The position numbers and the translations under genes were made by a program. Shown here in pieces: positions 46,584 through 56,407 of a DNA stretch of 64,000 nucleotides. This DNA is from Neptunicella marina (GTDB lineage: Bacteria; Pseudomonadota; Gammaproteobacteria; Enterobacterales; Alteromonadaceae), in contig NZ_JACNEP010000014.1 of assembly GCF_014270035.1 (NCBI RefSeq), positions 1 through 64,000 of the forward strand, given 5' to 3'. The notes under the pieces were generated by a model. It saw only the letters and a list, made by a program, of their open reading frames with translations, was not told the DNA's origin and searched no databases. Numbering within the stretch: position 1 is the stretch's first letter; the number at the start of each line of letters is the position of its first letter.

Positions 46584-47479
46584 AGTGCAGCTATCCGTTG
46601 TGGCATAACGCGATCGGCGACAATACGTGCTTTTTTAACTTCATCGATTAATACATCCCAATCAGGAAGCTGGTTATCCCACTCAATCAGCGTAGGAACC
46701 GCGCCAAAGCGTTTTAAAGCACAAAAATAGAGCTGCCAGCCATTGGATGACACAGGCTGGCTGTGATCATCAATTGCCAGCTCACCAAAGGTAACCGTAC
46801 TAAAACCGGCAAGGTGAATTTCCCCAACCACATGACTGGGGATCTGATTGATCCATTGAGTGGCGTAATGCATGGGGTCATTAGCTAACTGATTATGCGC
46901 ATTGACCAGAATATTATTTAAATCCAGTAATAAGCCACAGCCACTAAGCTCGGTTAATCGCACCAGAAACTCGGTTTCACTCATACTGTTGTAGTCAAAC
47001 TGAATGTAAGCAGATAAGTTTTCAATTAATAACTGTCGCCCCAGGAACTGTTGCACCTGATCGACATTATTAGCCAGGGTTTTTAATGACTCTTCGGTAA
47101 AACTAATCGGCAGAAGATCGCCTGCATGCACAGACTGCTGTTGCCAGCTACCCCAGCTAAAACAGGCATGATCAGATACCAGAACCGGTTTAATTTGATT
47201 AACCAGTGATTTAAGTTTTTGCATATAGTGCGCAGGAATGGTGCCGGCAGACCCCAACCCTAATGCGGTTGAATGCAAACTTACCGGATATTTTTGTGCG
47301 ATTTCACGCAATACAGCTAAGGTCGCACCACCTTCAGCAAAATAATTTTCAGAATGGACTTCGACAAAATCCACCGGGGCGACCGATGCAAGCGCATCGG
47401 AAAAATGAGGATGCCTTAAGCCAACCCCTACCAACGGCGCAAATGAATTATTTGCATGGTATTTTTCGAACGCTTGCAT
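46580..47479 (-). CDS. bufB: DUF692 multinuclear iron oxygenase, BufB-type
   Basis: 299 residues from ATG 47479. TIM-barrel MNIO/DUF692 enzyme with likely iron ligands in FVEVHSENYFAEGG, VSDHACFSWG, LLIENLSAYIQF, LLLDLNNILVNAHN, VGEIHLAGFS and PTLIEWDNQLPDWD. These enzymes modify cysteines of a small precursor peptide, for example to thiooxazole groups that bind copper. A GAGGTGG ribosome site lies 6 bp before 47479; upstream in-frame starts (47494 GTG, 47485 ATG) overlap that site and are less likely. It follows the precursor gene directly. Confidence 0.93.
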   Translation of the reverse strand: MQAFEKYHANNSFAPLVGVGLRHPHFSDALASVAPVDFVEVHSENYFAEGGATLAVLREIAQKYPVSLHSTALGLGSAGTIPAHYMQKLKSLVNQIKPVLVSDHACFSWGSWQQQSVHAGDLLPISFTEESLKTLANNVDQVQQFLGRQLLIENLSAYIQFDYNSMSETEFLVRLTELSGCGLLLDLNNILVNAHNQLANDPMHYATQWINQIPSHVVGEIHLAGFSTVTFGELAIDDHSQPVSSNGWQLYFCALKRFGAVPTLIEWDNQLPDWDVLIDEVKKARIVADRVMPQRIAAL

Positions 47480-47494
47480 TGCCATCCACCTCAC

Positions 47495-47779
47495 TTACGC
47501 TTTTTTCTGCTGTTCTTTGTAGCGTTTCTTGGCTTCCGCCTTAGACATGCCACCCAGTTCTTCGCAGGTTCCTTTAGCCACTAATTTCCATTCACCCGGA
47601 TCTTTATCCAAGGTCGACTGACCAGCACAAGAGTGGGTACCGGCCAAATTAGCGCAGTCGTTTTGACCGGCTTCAGCCACGCCATAACATTTTTCTTTAC
47701 CACCAGCATGTGCAACGGGAGCCACAAAGGTAGAAATAACCGCAGCCAGTGCTGCACTTGCAATCAGATTCTTATTCAT
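47495..47779 (-). CDS. bufA: BufA1-like (DUF2282) bufferin precursor
   Basis: 94 residues with a cleavable signal peptide (1-25, AHA|GG). Four Cys in the DUF2282 pattern: [14 protein letters not shown] (C31, C42), HSCAGQS (C51) and KGTCEELGG (C72). In known bufferins such Cys are modified by BufBC and the secreted product binds Cu(I). It differs from short family members by an added Lys/Ala-rich tail after GG (about residues 78-94, [16 protein letters not shown]). It sits between the YHS protein gene and bufB in one operon. Modification and metal binding are inferred from the family. Confidence 0.9.
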   Translation of the reverse strand: MNKNLIASAALAAVISTFVAPVAHAGGKEKCYGVAEAGQNDCANLAGTHSCAGQSTLDKDPGEWKLVAKGTCEELGGMSKAEAKKRYKEQQKKA

Positions 47780-47818
47780 GATTTCACTCCAAAATAAATC
47801 AATAAGGGGGGCAAACGA

Positions 47819-48298
47819 TTACTCGTCTGCCAGCTCGTCTGCAGATACAGCTTCAATACCATTCCAGTTGCGGTATGCCGTTTTTAAGTTACCAGGTACA
47901 TCTTCCATCCATTTTTGCTGTACAGCTTTGTTCAGGTTTAAATACAACTTGTCACCTTTGATGTACCAGGCAGTTGGATCCACATCAAATTTCTTATTTA
48001 ACGCAACACCCATTGCACAAAAACCACCAAACTGAGGAGCATAAGCCGCTGGATTAGCACGGAAGCGATCACGGTTTTCTTCACTGCTGAACTGATAAAT
48101 CGCCCCTTTATAGGTTGCTGAATACATGCTCTTACCCATGGTTGGCTTTTGCATAGTGAAATAGCTAACCGGGTCATAACCGTGAATTGCCACATCGTTT
48201 GCATTAGCATTGATACCAATATCAGCAGCAAATGAAAGTGAACTAAATACCAGCGCAGATGCCAGCCCTAATGATTTAACTAAGTTAGAAAGTTTCAT
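47819..48298 (-). CDS. Exported YHS-domain protein
   Basis: 159 residues with signal peptide (ending SLSFA|AD). YHS-type segment: VAIHGYDPVSYFTMQKP, YKGAIYQFSSEENRDRFRANP, APQFGGFCAMGV. YHS domains often occur in heavy-metal proteins; here a single Cys remains in the FCAMG element. It is the first gene of the YHS-bufA-bufB-bufC unit (39 bp before bufA), with candidate AraC site B 143 bp upstream. It may be a periplasmic metal-handling partner of the bufferin. Confidence 0.87.
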   Translation of the reverse strand: MKLSNLVKSLGLASALVFSSLSFAADIGINANANDVAIHGYDPVSYFTMQKPTMGKSMYSATYKGAIYQFSSEENRDRFRANPAAYAPQFGGFCAMGVALNKKFDVDPTAWYIKGDKLYLNLNKAVQQKWMEDVPGNLKTAYRNWNGIEAVSADELADE

Positions 48299-48440
48299 AA
48301 GTAATCCTTAAATTATTTGTTTAAAAAGCTGTTGCCCCACATTGCAGGGCAACAGAAGTCACACCAATCACAATCTGTAGAGATGAGGAAAACTCTACGG
48401 TGCTTAATGTAATGGTTTACCTAATAGCGCAGGCACCCAA

Positions 48441-48478
48441 TCGTCCCCACTTTGAAACCGAATGTCCTAATATGCAGA
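48441..48478. promoter_or_regulatory. Candidate AraC-family binding site B (upstream of YHS-buf operon)
   Basis: TCGTCC at 48441 followed by TTTGAAA at 48451, and ATGTCC at 48462, 21 bp later. The preceding CCCAA extends identity to site A. Confidence 0.6.
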
Positions 48479-48534
48479 AAAAACTTAAAAAACTTCGAAG
48501 GCGTGATTAAATAAGGCGATCAGCGAGAGACAAA

Positions 48535-48563
48535 AATAAAAAAGCAGCCACATTCGGCTGCTT
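48535..48563 (-). terminator. Terminator after the VOC gene
   Basis: AAAGCAGCC and GGCTGCTTT pair around ACATTC (48541-48564); on the minus strand a T-rich tail follows. 22 bp past the VOC stop. Confidence 0.85.
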
Positions 48564-48585
48564 TGACAACTAAATTGTTACCCAC

Positions 48586-49062
48586 TCAGTTGGGTGAATG
48601 TTTAAACTCAAGACGGTTTCCACTGGGTTCGCGTACCATCATATGTTTTGCCGGTCCACCATAGGCAGGCTCAGGCGCAAACTCAATGACCACACCCGGC
48701 ATGGTTTTAATACGCTGATACAAATTGTCCAGCTGTTCAAAACTGCTTACCCGGATGGCCAAATGATGTAGGCCCACATTATTTTTACGGTCAAAGGCAA
48801 CGGGCTTGTCTGTTTTGGCCTGCCATAATGCAATCATCATATGACCATCACTCACAAAAGCAGCTGGGTAATCGCTATTACGGCCTAATAAACGCCACCC
48901 CAGTCCGTTTACAAAAAAGGCTGTGCTTTGTTCAAGTTGTGACACAGTTAGTCCAATATGGTCAAAGCCTTCAGTTGCCTGCATGGAATTTTCATCGGCA
49001 TGCAATACATTTGCACTTAAGATTAATAGTGAACTTAAAATCAGTGTCAGATAGTTTTTCAT
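48586..49062 (-). CDS. Exported VOC (glyoxalase-like) protein
   Basis: 158 residues from ATG 49062, which has AGGAAA 5 bp upstream; a start 7 codons earlier is less likely because the signal peptide then begins late. Signal peptide (MKNYLTLILSSLLIL ... LHA) precedes one VOC domain: FDHIGLTVSQLEQSTAFF with metal-site His, VGLHHLAIRVSSFEQL, and EPSGNRLEFKHS. VOC proteins include glyoxalases, dioxygenases and metal-dependent resistance proteins; exported ones are unusual. It lies in a unit with the PagL-like gene. Confidence 0.85.
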   Translation of the reverse strand: MKNYLTLILSSLLILSANVLHADENSMQATEGFDHIGLTVSQLEQSTAFFVNGLGWRLLGRNSDYPAAFVSDGHMMIALWQAKTDKPVAFDRKNNVGLHHLAIRVSSFEQLDNLYQRIKTMPGVVIEFAPEPAYGGPAKHMMVREPSGNRLEFKHSPN

Positions 49063-49100
49063 ATGAATTTCCTGTTGTTTCAATAGCTAATACAAACGGT

Positions 49101-49652
49101 TTAGAAATGACGACTAAAAGATAAACTAACAAAATCCAGCCCCGGATTTGGACGCTTAAAGCCCGCGTTGGAGTAATGTAAATAACGCAGCGCAACACGA
49201 TATTGTTGTGCCTGACCAAATCGGTACACAATGCCGAGCCTGTCTTCAAACTGGTAATGGGTACTGACATTTTTACCCGCAAATTGGGTGTCATCTAATA
49301 GAGAAACACCAATACCAAACTCCACCAACACAGGATTATGATTCCAGCGAGACACTTCGTATTGAATGACCGGCGAGATGGCTAAAACAAAATTAGTATC
49401 ATGCTGATTGTTATCACCGTACTGCCAAAAATTAACACTGCTCTCAAAATACAAATCGAGCAACGGCGAAAAACGCTGCAATACATCACTGTGACGTTGA
49501 TAGGCCAATTTGATGCCATCAACACCGCCTTCTCCATGAATATAATCAATTGCAACAGCATGACCTGCCGCCTTCGCCTGCCACACCAACAGCACATTTA
49601 TCAAAGTAATCATCACCAAAAGCATATGGCTTAGGGTGCGCGAACGTTTCAT
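49101..49652 (-). CDS. pagL: PagL-like lipid A 3-O-deacylase (acyloxyacyl hydrolase family)
   Basis: 183 residues with signal peptide and an outer-membrane beta-barrel ending in F. The catalytic motif RYLHYSNAGFKRPNPG contains the His-x-Ser pair and GLD supplies the acidic region, as in PagL. It removes the 3-O acyl chain of lipid A. First gene of the PagL-VOC unit, with candidate AraC site C about 106 bp upstream, which suggests envelope remodelling in the same stress response as the bufferin. Confidence 0.87.
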   Translation of the reverse strand: MKRSRTLSHMLLVMITLINVLLVWQAKAAGHAVAIDYIHGEGGVDGIKLAYQRHSDVLQRFSPLLDLYFESSVNFWQYGDNNQHDTNFVLAISPVIQYEVSRWNHNPVLVEFGIGVSLLDDTQFAGKNVSTHYQFEDRLGIVYRFGQAQQYRVALRYLHYSNAGFKRPNPGLDFVSLSFSRHF

Positions 49653-49757
49653 ACAATCATCCTCACCAAATAAGTAAAAAAGCCAGCGTCACCGCCGGCA
49701 ATGGGAACAAATCAGGAGGAGAATTTTATGGAGTTTGGCAGTACAAAAAGTCGCCAA

Positions 49758-49795
49758 AGGTCTACATTTGAAAACCGGTCGTCCAGAAATACACA
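49758..49795. promoter_or_regulatory. Candidate AraC-family binding site C (upstream of PagL-VOC)
   Basis: AGGTCT at 49758 followed by ATTTGAAAA, and TCGTCC at 49779, again 21 bp apart. It lies between the araC stop and the PagL start. Confidence 0.5.
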
Positions 49796-49814
49796 ACCGG
49801 TTGCCGATACAATA

Positions 49815-50663
49815 TTATGAGGCGCGTTTAACCGGACGAATAGTTTGCAGCCACTCTTTGGGAGAAAGTCCGAGCTTTTTACGAAAAATACGCGCTAACG
49901 CCGAACCATGTTCGTAACCGACTTCGGTAGCAACAATATTCACCGGTTTATCATTGCGCAACAGCTTTTGCGCCATAGCCAGACGCAAACCGGTTACATA
50001 ATCGTTGGGTGTTTGTCCAACCGTGCTTTTAAATACCGCCGCAAACTTGGAACGTGACATGGCAGCAACATCGGCCATTTCTTCCAGTGTCCAGGCATAT
50101 TGCGGTTTGTCGTGAATGGCATTTAACACCTTAGATAACTGCGGATGCACCATAGCTGACAATACGCCTTGCAGTATCACCCCCTGCTCCATCACATGGC
50201 GCAGCAGTTGCAGCAAAAAGATATCGCTTAATTTATCCAGCATGGCCTGACGACCTAAGCGTTCGTTAAAAGCCTCTTCAAATAACCACTGTACCGTACT
50301 GCCCGCTTGTCCGCGTGATTCAATATTGAAATAGACAAACTGTGGTAATGAGTTCACCAGCGAGTCTTTATTGGCCGCGTCAAACTTTACTGTTGAACAC
50401 ACCAGCTTAGCATTCTGTGATTCACTGGAAATAATACGGTGCACTGCATCACCGGGAATAAAGATCACCGACGGTTTATTCATAATCACTTTATGGCCGT
50501 CATCGGTCAAAATAGTAAGCGTACCGGATTCGAGTAAATGTAAATGTCCGGCGCCATTGCCCCCCAAAGTTTGCACACCACACAAGTTACCACTGTAAAA
50601 CACTTCAGTACTGAAACTGATGCGATTTAAAATTTCACTTAAATTATCCTGAACATTTTGCAT
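49815..50663 (-). CDS. AraC family regulator with cupin sensor domain
   Basis: 282 residues. N-terminal cupin (about 15-170; HLHLLESGTLTIL, FIPGDAVHRI) and C-terminal double helix-turn-helix (MADVAAMSRSKFAAVFKSTVGQTPNDYV and IVATEVGYEHGSALARIFRKKLGLSPKEW). The domain type is the Cupin_6 AraC class. Cys28 and Cys89 could be sensing residues. It is adjacent to site C and is the natural candidate for the protein that binds sites A, B and C. It is encoded 35 bp after the tetR stop, probably one transcript. Confidence 0.9.
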   Translation of the reverse strand: MQNVQDNLSEILNRISFSTEVFYSGNLCGVQTLGGNGAGHLHLLESGTLTILTDDGHKVIMNKPSVIFIPGDAVHRIISSESQNAKLVCSTVKFDAANKDSLVNSLPQFVYFNIESRGQAGSTVQWLFEEAFNERLGRQAMLDKLSDIFLLQLLRHVMEQGVILQGVLSAMVHPQLSKVLNAIHDKPQYAWTLEEMADVAAMSRSKFAAVFKSTVGQTPNDYVTGLRLAMAQKLLRNDKPVNIVATEVGYEHGSALARIFRKKLGLSPKEWLQTIRPVKRAS

Positions 50664-50698
50664 TCTGAATTTCCAGATTAAACGGCGACAATCGCACT

Positions 50699-51271
50699 TT
50701 ATTGCTGATAAATATGCAGTAACTGCTGGGCTGACATTTTTGCCAGTTTGGCTGCATCCATTTGATTGGCAGTATGGGCGTTAACAATCGCACCATCAGT
50801 TAATATTGCCATTTGCACCGCCACTTTATGGCTGTCGGCCAGTTGAAACGGCACTAACAATTGCTCGATAAACTGAATCACCAGCATTTTATGACTGGCA
50901 CAGATAGCGTGGATCGGATCGGATTTACGCGGAAACTCCGCAGAGGCATTAATAAACATGCAACCACAAAACTTATCTGAATTTATCCATTCATCTATTG
51001 CGTCAAAATAAGCCCACAGGCCAGCATGAGTTGCACCATCGTATTTTTGTTTAAGCAACCTCGGCACAGCCGTTTTCAACATAGTCATAAATTCTTTATC
51101 ACGACGCTGTAGCGCCGCCACAATCAATTCATCTTTACTTTTAAAATGGTTATACAGAGTGCGTTTAGATACGCCGGACTGCGCCAGTATCTTGTCGATC
51201 CCCGTTGCGGTGATGCCTTGTTTGTAAAACAACTGCTGCGCCACGCTAACCAACTGCTCCCGCTTATCCAT
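50699..51271 (-). CDS. TetR family regulator
   Basis: 190 residues. N-terminal helix-turn-helix LFYKQGITATGIDKILAQSGVSKRTLYNHFKSKDELI with the standard TetR pattern, then a variable helical ligand domain. Precedes the araC gene by 35 bp. A near-palindrome GTACACAGATCTGTATAC lies 88 bp upstream and probably serves for autorepression. The ligand is not predictable. Confidence 0.9.
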   Translation of the reverse strand: MDKREQLVSVAQQLFYKQGITATGIDKILAQSGVSKRTLYNHFKSKDELIVAALQRRDKEFMTMLKTAVPRLLKQKYDGATHAGLWAYFDAIDEWINSDKFCGCMFINASAEFPRKSDPIHAICASHKMLVIQFIEQLLVPFQLADSHKVAVQMAILTDGAIVNAHTANQMDAAKLAKMSAQQLLHIYQQ

Positions 51272-51647
51272 TTTTATCCCCTTACAGGTATCTGCTGTTC
51301 ACGGTTCATTTGTAATTAATAGTGTTGAAACAAAATTAATTAACAAATAAAACCAAAAGTACACAGATCTGTATACTAATAACAGATATTAAATCCCGCA
51401 AGATATTTTTGCGCATTTTTTACACTACAATCCAAATCCCTTTAAAAATGGTATTTAAAAATCAAATAAACCAAGCCCCTTACGATATTCTTACAATGAC
51501 ATAAACCGATCTGTTTCATTTAAAGCAAGTAAACTTAACCATTCGCATAACACTAGAAAGCCATTTGCATAATATTCTTTCATCAACATTTAGCCCGATT
51601 ACGCTTTAGTGATATAATTTGCCTATCAAATATCATGTAGTTAAAAA
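51272..51647. other. Divergent intergenic region between tetR and rimO
   Basis: 376 bp, AT-rich, without a gene. It holds a candidate TetR operator at 51359-51376 and a second related palindrome AAACCGATCTGTTT at 51503-51516, sharing GATCTGT. Confidence 0.55.
51359..51376. promoter_or_regulatory. Candidate TetR operator
   Basis: GTACACAGATCTGTATAC, an 18-bp palindrome with one mismatched pair, centred on AGATCT and 88 bp upstream of tetR. Confidence 0.6.
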
Positions 51648-53078
51648 ATGTCTGTAGAAACCTTTAATCCCAAACAAACCACCACGCTGGAAACCCCGGT
51701 AAAAACCATTGAAGCCAATAAATCGACGACTCCGTCGAATGGCAATCGCATTGGTTTTGTCTCACTAGGCTGCCCTAAAAACCTGGTGGATTCTGAACGC
51801 ATCCTTACCCAGTTACGTACTGAGGGTTACGATGTGGTGCCCAGTTATGATGATGCTGATCTGGTGATCGTTAACACCTGTGGTTTTATCGATACTGCGG
51901 TGCAGGAATCGCTGGATACCATTGGTGAAGCACTGGCTGAAAACGGCAAAGTGATTGTTACCGGCTGTTTAGGGGTTAAAGAAGACGAAATTCGTGAAGT
52001 ACATCCAAACGTACTTGCAATTACCGGCCCGCACGCCTATGAAACTGTGGTTGAGCAGGTACACGATCATTTACCGCAGCCGGTGCACAATCCGTATCAG
52101 GATTTGGTGCCGGATATCGGCGTAAAATTAACCCCGCGTCATTATGCCTATTTAAAAATATCTGAAGGCTGTAACCACCGTTGTACCTTCTGCATTATTC
52201 CATCAATGCGTGGTGATTTGGTCAGCCGTCCTATTGGTGAAATTCTGGATGAAGCGCAGCGCTTAAAAAATGCGGGCGTAAAAGAATTACTGATCATTTC
52301 CCAGGATACCAGTGCCTACGGTGTGGATGTAAAACATCAGACCGGCTTCTGGAATGGCATGCCGGTTAAAACCGATATGCTGGGTTTATGTAAAAAACTC
52401 GGTGAAATGGGCATGTGGGTGCGGCTGCATTACGTTTACCCCTATCCATCGGTGGATAAAGTTATTCCACTGATGAACGAAGGCAAAGTACTGCCTTATC
52501 TGGATATTCCGTTCCAGCACGCCAGCCCGCGTATATTAAAACTGATGAAACGTCCTGCTGCGGCAGAACGCACCATGGATCGAATTAAGGCCTGGAAAGA
52601 AATCTGCCCCGAATTAGTGATCCGCTCTACCTTTATTGTCGGCTTCCCGGGTGAAACCGAGGAAGACTTCCAGATGCTGCTCGACTTTTTGGATGAAGCC
52701 CAGCTCGACCGCGTTGGTTGTTTTATGTATTCCGATGTGGAAGGCGCTAAAGCTAACGATTTACCCGATCCGGTGCCAGAAGAAATCAAGCAACAACGCC
52801 TTGAGCGTTTTATGTTGAAACAGCAGGCCATTAGCGCGGCTAAATTACAGGCACGTATTGGTCTGGAATATCAGGTGATTATCGACGAGGTCACTCCTGA
52901 GGGTGCGGTTGGCCGTTGTTATACCGATGCACCGGAAATTGACGGCAAAGTGTATTTAACCGATGAGTTTAATGTGCAGCCTGGTGATCTGGTGTGGGTG
53001 GAAATGATGCACGCCGATGAATACGATTTATGGGGTCGTGTGGTTGAAGATGATGAAGACAGCATCGACGCCGAATAA
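51648..53078 (+). CDS. rimO: Ribosomal protein S12 methylthiotransferase
   Basis: 476 residues. Radical-SAM methylthiotransferase that modifies Asp of ribosomal protein S12. N-terminal UPF0004 domain with C42, C78 and C107; radical-SAM cluster CNHRCTFC (C175, C179, C182); C-terminal TRAM domain. It has an N-terminal extension of about 30 residues (Thr/Pro/Lys-rich) not present in E. coli RimO (441 residues). A terminator follows. Confidence 0.96.
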   Translation: MSVETFNPKQTTTLETPVKTIEANKSTTPSNGNRIGFVSLGCPKNLVDSERILTQLRTEGYDVVPSYDDADLVIVNTCGFIDTAVQESLDTIGEALAENGKVIVTGCLGVKEDEIREVHPNVLAITGPHAYETVVEQVHDHLPQPVHNPYQDLVPDIGVKLTPRHYAYLKISEGCNHRCTFCIIPSMRGDLVSRPIGEILDEAQRLKNAGVKELLIISQDTSAYGVDVKHQTGFWNGMPVKTDMLGLCKKLGEMGMWVRLHYVYPYPSVDKVIPLMNEGKVLPYLDIPFQHASPRILKLMKRPAAAERTMDRIKAWKEICPELVIRSTFIVGFPGETEEDFQMLLDFLDEAQLDRVGCFMYSDVEGAKANDLPDPVPEEIKQQRLERFMLKQQAISAAKLQARIGLEYQVIIDEVTPEGAVGRCYTDAPEIDGKVYLTDEFNVQPGDLVWVEMMHADEYDLWGRVVEDDEDSIDAE

Positions 53079-53103
53079 CCCGGTTTGATGATCAATCAGC
53101 ATT

Positions 53104-53132
53104 AAAAAAGCCCGCAATTGCGGGCTTTTTAT
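53104..53132. terminator. Bidirectional terminator between rimO and dnaJ
   Basis: AAAAAAGCCCGC, loop AATT, GCGGGCTTTTT. Symmetric A and T tracts serve both convergent genes. Confidence 0.92.
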
Positions 53133-53148
53133 TCAGCACTTCAGATGA

Positions 53149-54279
53149 TTAATTGGTTAAATCATCAAAGAATTTTTTCACACCATCAAAGAAACTGGTT
53201 TCTTTTGGACGATGTTTGGCTGTGTCTTTACCGGTCCCCATGGATTTATCCAGCTCTTCCAGCAACTCTTTCTGCTTGGCACTTAAGTTAACCGGGGTTT
53301 CCACCACCACTTTACACATTAAGTCACCTGTTGCGCCGCTGCGTACCGATTTAACCCCTTTACCACGTAAACGGAACATACGTCCGGTTTGAGTTTCAGG
53401 ATTAATCTTCAGTTTTACTTTGCCATCCAGGGTAGGTACTTCAATTTCGCCGCCTAATGCTGCACGGGTAAAGCTCAGAGGCACTTCGCAATACAGGTTG
53501 TTACCGTCACGCTGGAAAATATCATGTTCACGAATATGTACCTGAACATATAAATCTCCCGCTGGTGCACCCTGCTCACCCGCTTCACCTTCACCGGATA
53601 AGCGGATCCGGTCGCCGGTATCCACACCCGCCGGGATTTTAACCGACAAGGTTTTGGTTTTTTCTACGCGGCCCTGTCCATGACATTTACGGCAAGGATC
53701 ACTGATAATATTGCCACGACCGGAACAGGTTGGACAGGTTTGCTGTACCGCAAAAAAGCCCTGACGCATCTGTACCTGACCCTGACCATGACAGGTAGGA
53801 CAGGTGGTTGGTTTAGACCCTTTTTTGGCGCCTGAACCGTCGCATTCGTCACAGCTTTGCAAGGTAGGCACACGGATTTCAACGTCTTTACCGCGTACAG
53901 CTTCTTCTAAGCTTAATTCAAGGTTGTAACGCAAATCGGCACCACGACGTACACGCTGGCCACCACCACGGCGTCCTCCACCGAAAATGTCACCAAATAC
54001 GTCACCGAAAATGTCACCAAAATCAGCGCCACCGCCACCACCGCCGCGGTTTGGATCGACGCCGGCATGACCATACTGATCATAAGCTGCACGCTTTTGA
54101 TCATCCGTCAGGATTTCATAAGCTTCCTGAACTTCTTTAAATTTTTCTTCCAGCTCTTTATCGCCTTTGGTGCGATCCGGGTGATATTTCATGGCTAACC
54201 GTTTGTAAGCCTTTTTAATATCACGCTCAGAGGCATCTTTGGCTACGCCAAGAACTTCGTAATAATCACGTTTCGACAT
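53149..54279 (-). CDS. dnaJ: Chaperone protein DnaJ
   Basis: 376 residues. J domain with HPD (33-35) in [10 protein letters not shown], Gly/Phe-rich linker (about 75-110), four zinc-binding CxxCxGxG repeats ([32 protein letters not shown]) and the C-terminal substrate-binding domain. It stimulates DnaK ATPase and delivers substrates. Last gene of grpE-dnaK-dnaJ, 84 bp after dnaK, a gap that could carry an internal promoter. Confidence 0.98.
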   Translation of the reverse strand: MSKRDYYEVLGVAKDASERDIKKAYKRLAMKYHPDRTKGDKELEEKFKEVQEAYEILTDDQKRAAYDQYGHAGVDPNRGGGGGGADFGDIFGDVFGDIFGGGRRGGGQRVRRGADLRYNLELSLEEAVRGKDVEIRVPTLQSCDECDGSGAKKGSKPTTCPTCHGQGQVQMRQGFFAVQQTCPTCSGRGNIISDPCRKCHGQGRVEKTKTLSVKIPAGVDTGDRIRLSGEGEAGEQGAPAGDLYVQVHIREHDIFQRDGNNLYCEVPLSFTRAALGGEIEVPTLDGKVKLKINPETQTGRMFRLRGKGVKSVRSGATGDLMCKVVVETPVNLSAKQKELLEELDKSMGTGKDTAKHRPKETSFFDGVKKFFDDLTN

Positions 54280-54363
54280 ACTAATTCTGTGTCTCCAATA
54301 TAGATAAATGGGGAGCGCGAAGACGACTCCCCATTTCTATCCACTTATGACTTGTGACAGAAA

Positions 54364-56301
54364 TTATTTCTTGTCGTCGTCTTTTACTTCTTCAAACTCA
54401 GCGTCTACAACATCATCGTCAGCATTGTTAGATGATGATGCCTGCTGCTCAGCGCCTTCACCGCCTGCAGCCTGTTGAGCTGCAGCTTGTTGCTGGGCAA
54501 TTTCCATCAGCTTGCTGGAAGCCTCGATAACAGCCTGGATTTTCGCTTCAATGGCGGCTTTGTCGTCGCCTTTGTAAACGTCTTCCAGCTCTTTTACTGC
54601 TGCTTCGATTTTTTCTTTCTCATCAGCGGGTAATGCATCACCGGCTTCTTCAACCTGCTTACGGGTACCGTGGATGATGCCGTCTGCCTGGTTACGTACC
54701 TGAACTAACTCCTCGAATTTCTTATCCGCTTCTGCATTCATTTCTGCATCACGAACCATTTTTTCGATTTCGTTTTCGTCCAGACCTGAAGACGCCTGAA
54801 TGGTGATCTTCTGCTCTTTACCTGTGTCTTTATCTTTAGCAGATACGTGCAGGATACCGTCGGCATCGATATCGAAGGTGACTTCGATTTGAGGCTGACC
54901 GCGCATCGCCGGACGAATACCTTCTAAGTTAAACTGACCCAGAGATTTGTTACCAGAAGCCTGTTTACGCTCACCCTGTAATACGTGAACGGTTACCGCT
55001 GACTGGTTATCTTCTGCGGTTGAGAAGGTCTGCGACTTCTTAGTTGGGATAGTCGTGTTTTTCTCAATCAGGTTAGTCATTACGCCGCCCATGGTTTCAA
55101 TACCCAAAGACAGAGGTGTAACGTCTAACAACAGTACGTCTTTTACGTCACCGGCTAATACACCGCCCTGAATTGCAGCACCTACTGCTACCGCTTCATC
55201 CGGGTTAACGTCTTTACGTGGCTCTTTACCAAAGAACTCAGTCACGTATTTTTGTACCAGTGGCATACGGGTCTGACCGCCCACCAGAATGATATCCTGT
55301 ACATCAGATACCGACAGGTCTGCATCTGCCAGCGCCTGTTTAACCGGCTCAAGTGATTGCTTAACCATATCTTCAACCAGAGACTCTAACTTGGCACGGG
55401 TGACTTTGATGGTTAAGTGCTTAGGACCAGAGGCATCTGCTGTAATATACGGCAGGTTTACTTCGGTTTGCTGCGCAGAAGACAATTCAATCTTGGCTTT
55501 TTCGCCCGCTTCTTTTAAGCGCTGCATCGCCAGAGGATCTTTACGCAGGTCCATACCTGAGTCTTTTTTGAACTCATCAACCAAATAGGTGATTAAACGG
55601 TTATCGAAGTCTTCACCACCTAAGTGAGTGTCACCGTTGGTCGCTAATACTTCAAAAGTGTGCTCGCCTTCTACTTCATCGATTTCGATGATAGAGATAT
55701 CGAAGGTACCACCACCTAAGTCGTATACCGCAACCACGCGGTCACCCGACTTTTTGTCCATACCGTAGGCTAATGCTGCAGCAGTTGGCTCGTTGATAAT
55801 ACGTTTAACTTCTAAACCCGCGATACGACCGGCATCTTTAGTTGCCTGACGCTGAGCATCGTTGAAGTAAGCAGGTACAGTGATTACGGCTTCAGTGACT
55901 TTTTCACCTAAGTAATCTTCTGCAGTTTTCTTCATTTTTTTCAGCACTTCAGCAGAAACCTGTGGTGGCGCCATTTTCTCGCCTTTGGCTTCTACCCATG
56001 CATCACCATTATCCGCTTTAGCGATAGTGAATGGCATGATGTCGATGTCACGCTGAACTTCTTTATCTTCGAAGCGACGACCGATTAAACGTTTGATCGC
56101 AAACAAAGTGTTGTTAGGGTTAGTTACCGCCTGACGTTTAGCCGGTTGACCCACTAAGGTCTCACCGTCCTGAGTGTAAGCGATAATGGAAGGAGTGGTA
56201 CGATCCCCTTCTGCGTTTTCGATAACTTTGGCTTTACCGCCATCCAGTACTGCTACACATGAGTTAGTAGTACCTAAGTCAATACCAATGATTTTACCCA
56301 T
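54364..56301 (-). CDS. dnaK: Chaperone protein DnaK (Hsp70)
   Basis: 645 residues. N-terminal [16 protein letters not shown], ATPase motifs [11 protein letters not shown] and [10 protein letters not shown], substrate-binding domain, and a C-terminal acidic tail ending [11 protein letters not shown] after a Gln/Ala-rich linker. Central part of the DnaK-DnaJ-GrpE folding machine. Located between grpE and dnaJ, 106 bp from grpE. Confidence 0.99.
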   Translation of the reverse strand: MGKIIGIDLGTTNSCVAVLDGGKAKVIENAEGDRTTPSIIAYTQDGETLVGQPAKRQAVTNPNNTLFAIKRLIGRRFEDKEVQRDIDIMPFTIAKADNGDAWVEAKGEKMAPPQVSAEVLKKMKKTAEDYLGEKVTEAVITVPAYFNDAQRQATKDAGRIAGLEVKRIINEPTAAALAYGMDKKSGDRVVAVYDLGGGTFDISIIEIDEVEGEHTFEVLATNGDTHLGGEDFDNRLITYLVDEFKKDSGMDLRKDPLAMQRLKEAGEKAKIELSSAQQTEVNLPYITADASGPKHLTIKVTRAKLESLVEDMVKQSLEPVKQALADADLSVSDVQDIILVGGQTRMPLVQKYVTEFFGKEPRKDVNPDEAVAVGAAIQGGVLAGDVKDVLLLDVTPLSLGIETMGGVMTNLIEKNTTIPTKKSQTFSTAEDNQSAVTVHVLQGERKQASGNKSLGQFNLEGIRPAMRGQPQIEVTFDIDADGILHVSAKDKDTGKEQKITIQASSGLDENEIEKMVRDAEMNAEADKKFEELVQVRNQADGIIHGTRKQVEEAGDALPADEKEKIEAAVKELEDVYKGDDKAAIEAKIQAVIEASSKLMEIAQQQAAAQQAAGGEGAEQQASSSNNADDDVVDAEFEEVKDDDKK

Positions 56302-56407
56302 CAGTTACTCTCCAAATTAAACTTTAAAAATACTTGTTGATTTAGTGGGGTTATTCGCGTTTGTTTTCAACTGCTAGTTGTCATCTTTTTTGCGAATACC
56401 AGAAGTC

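Noticed and set aside
53913-54104. Frames opposite or inside dnaJ and dnaK
   Set aside because: They are shadows of the high-bias chaperone genes in other frames.
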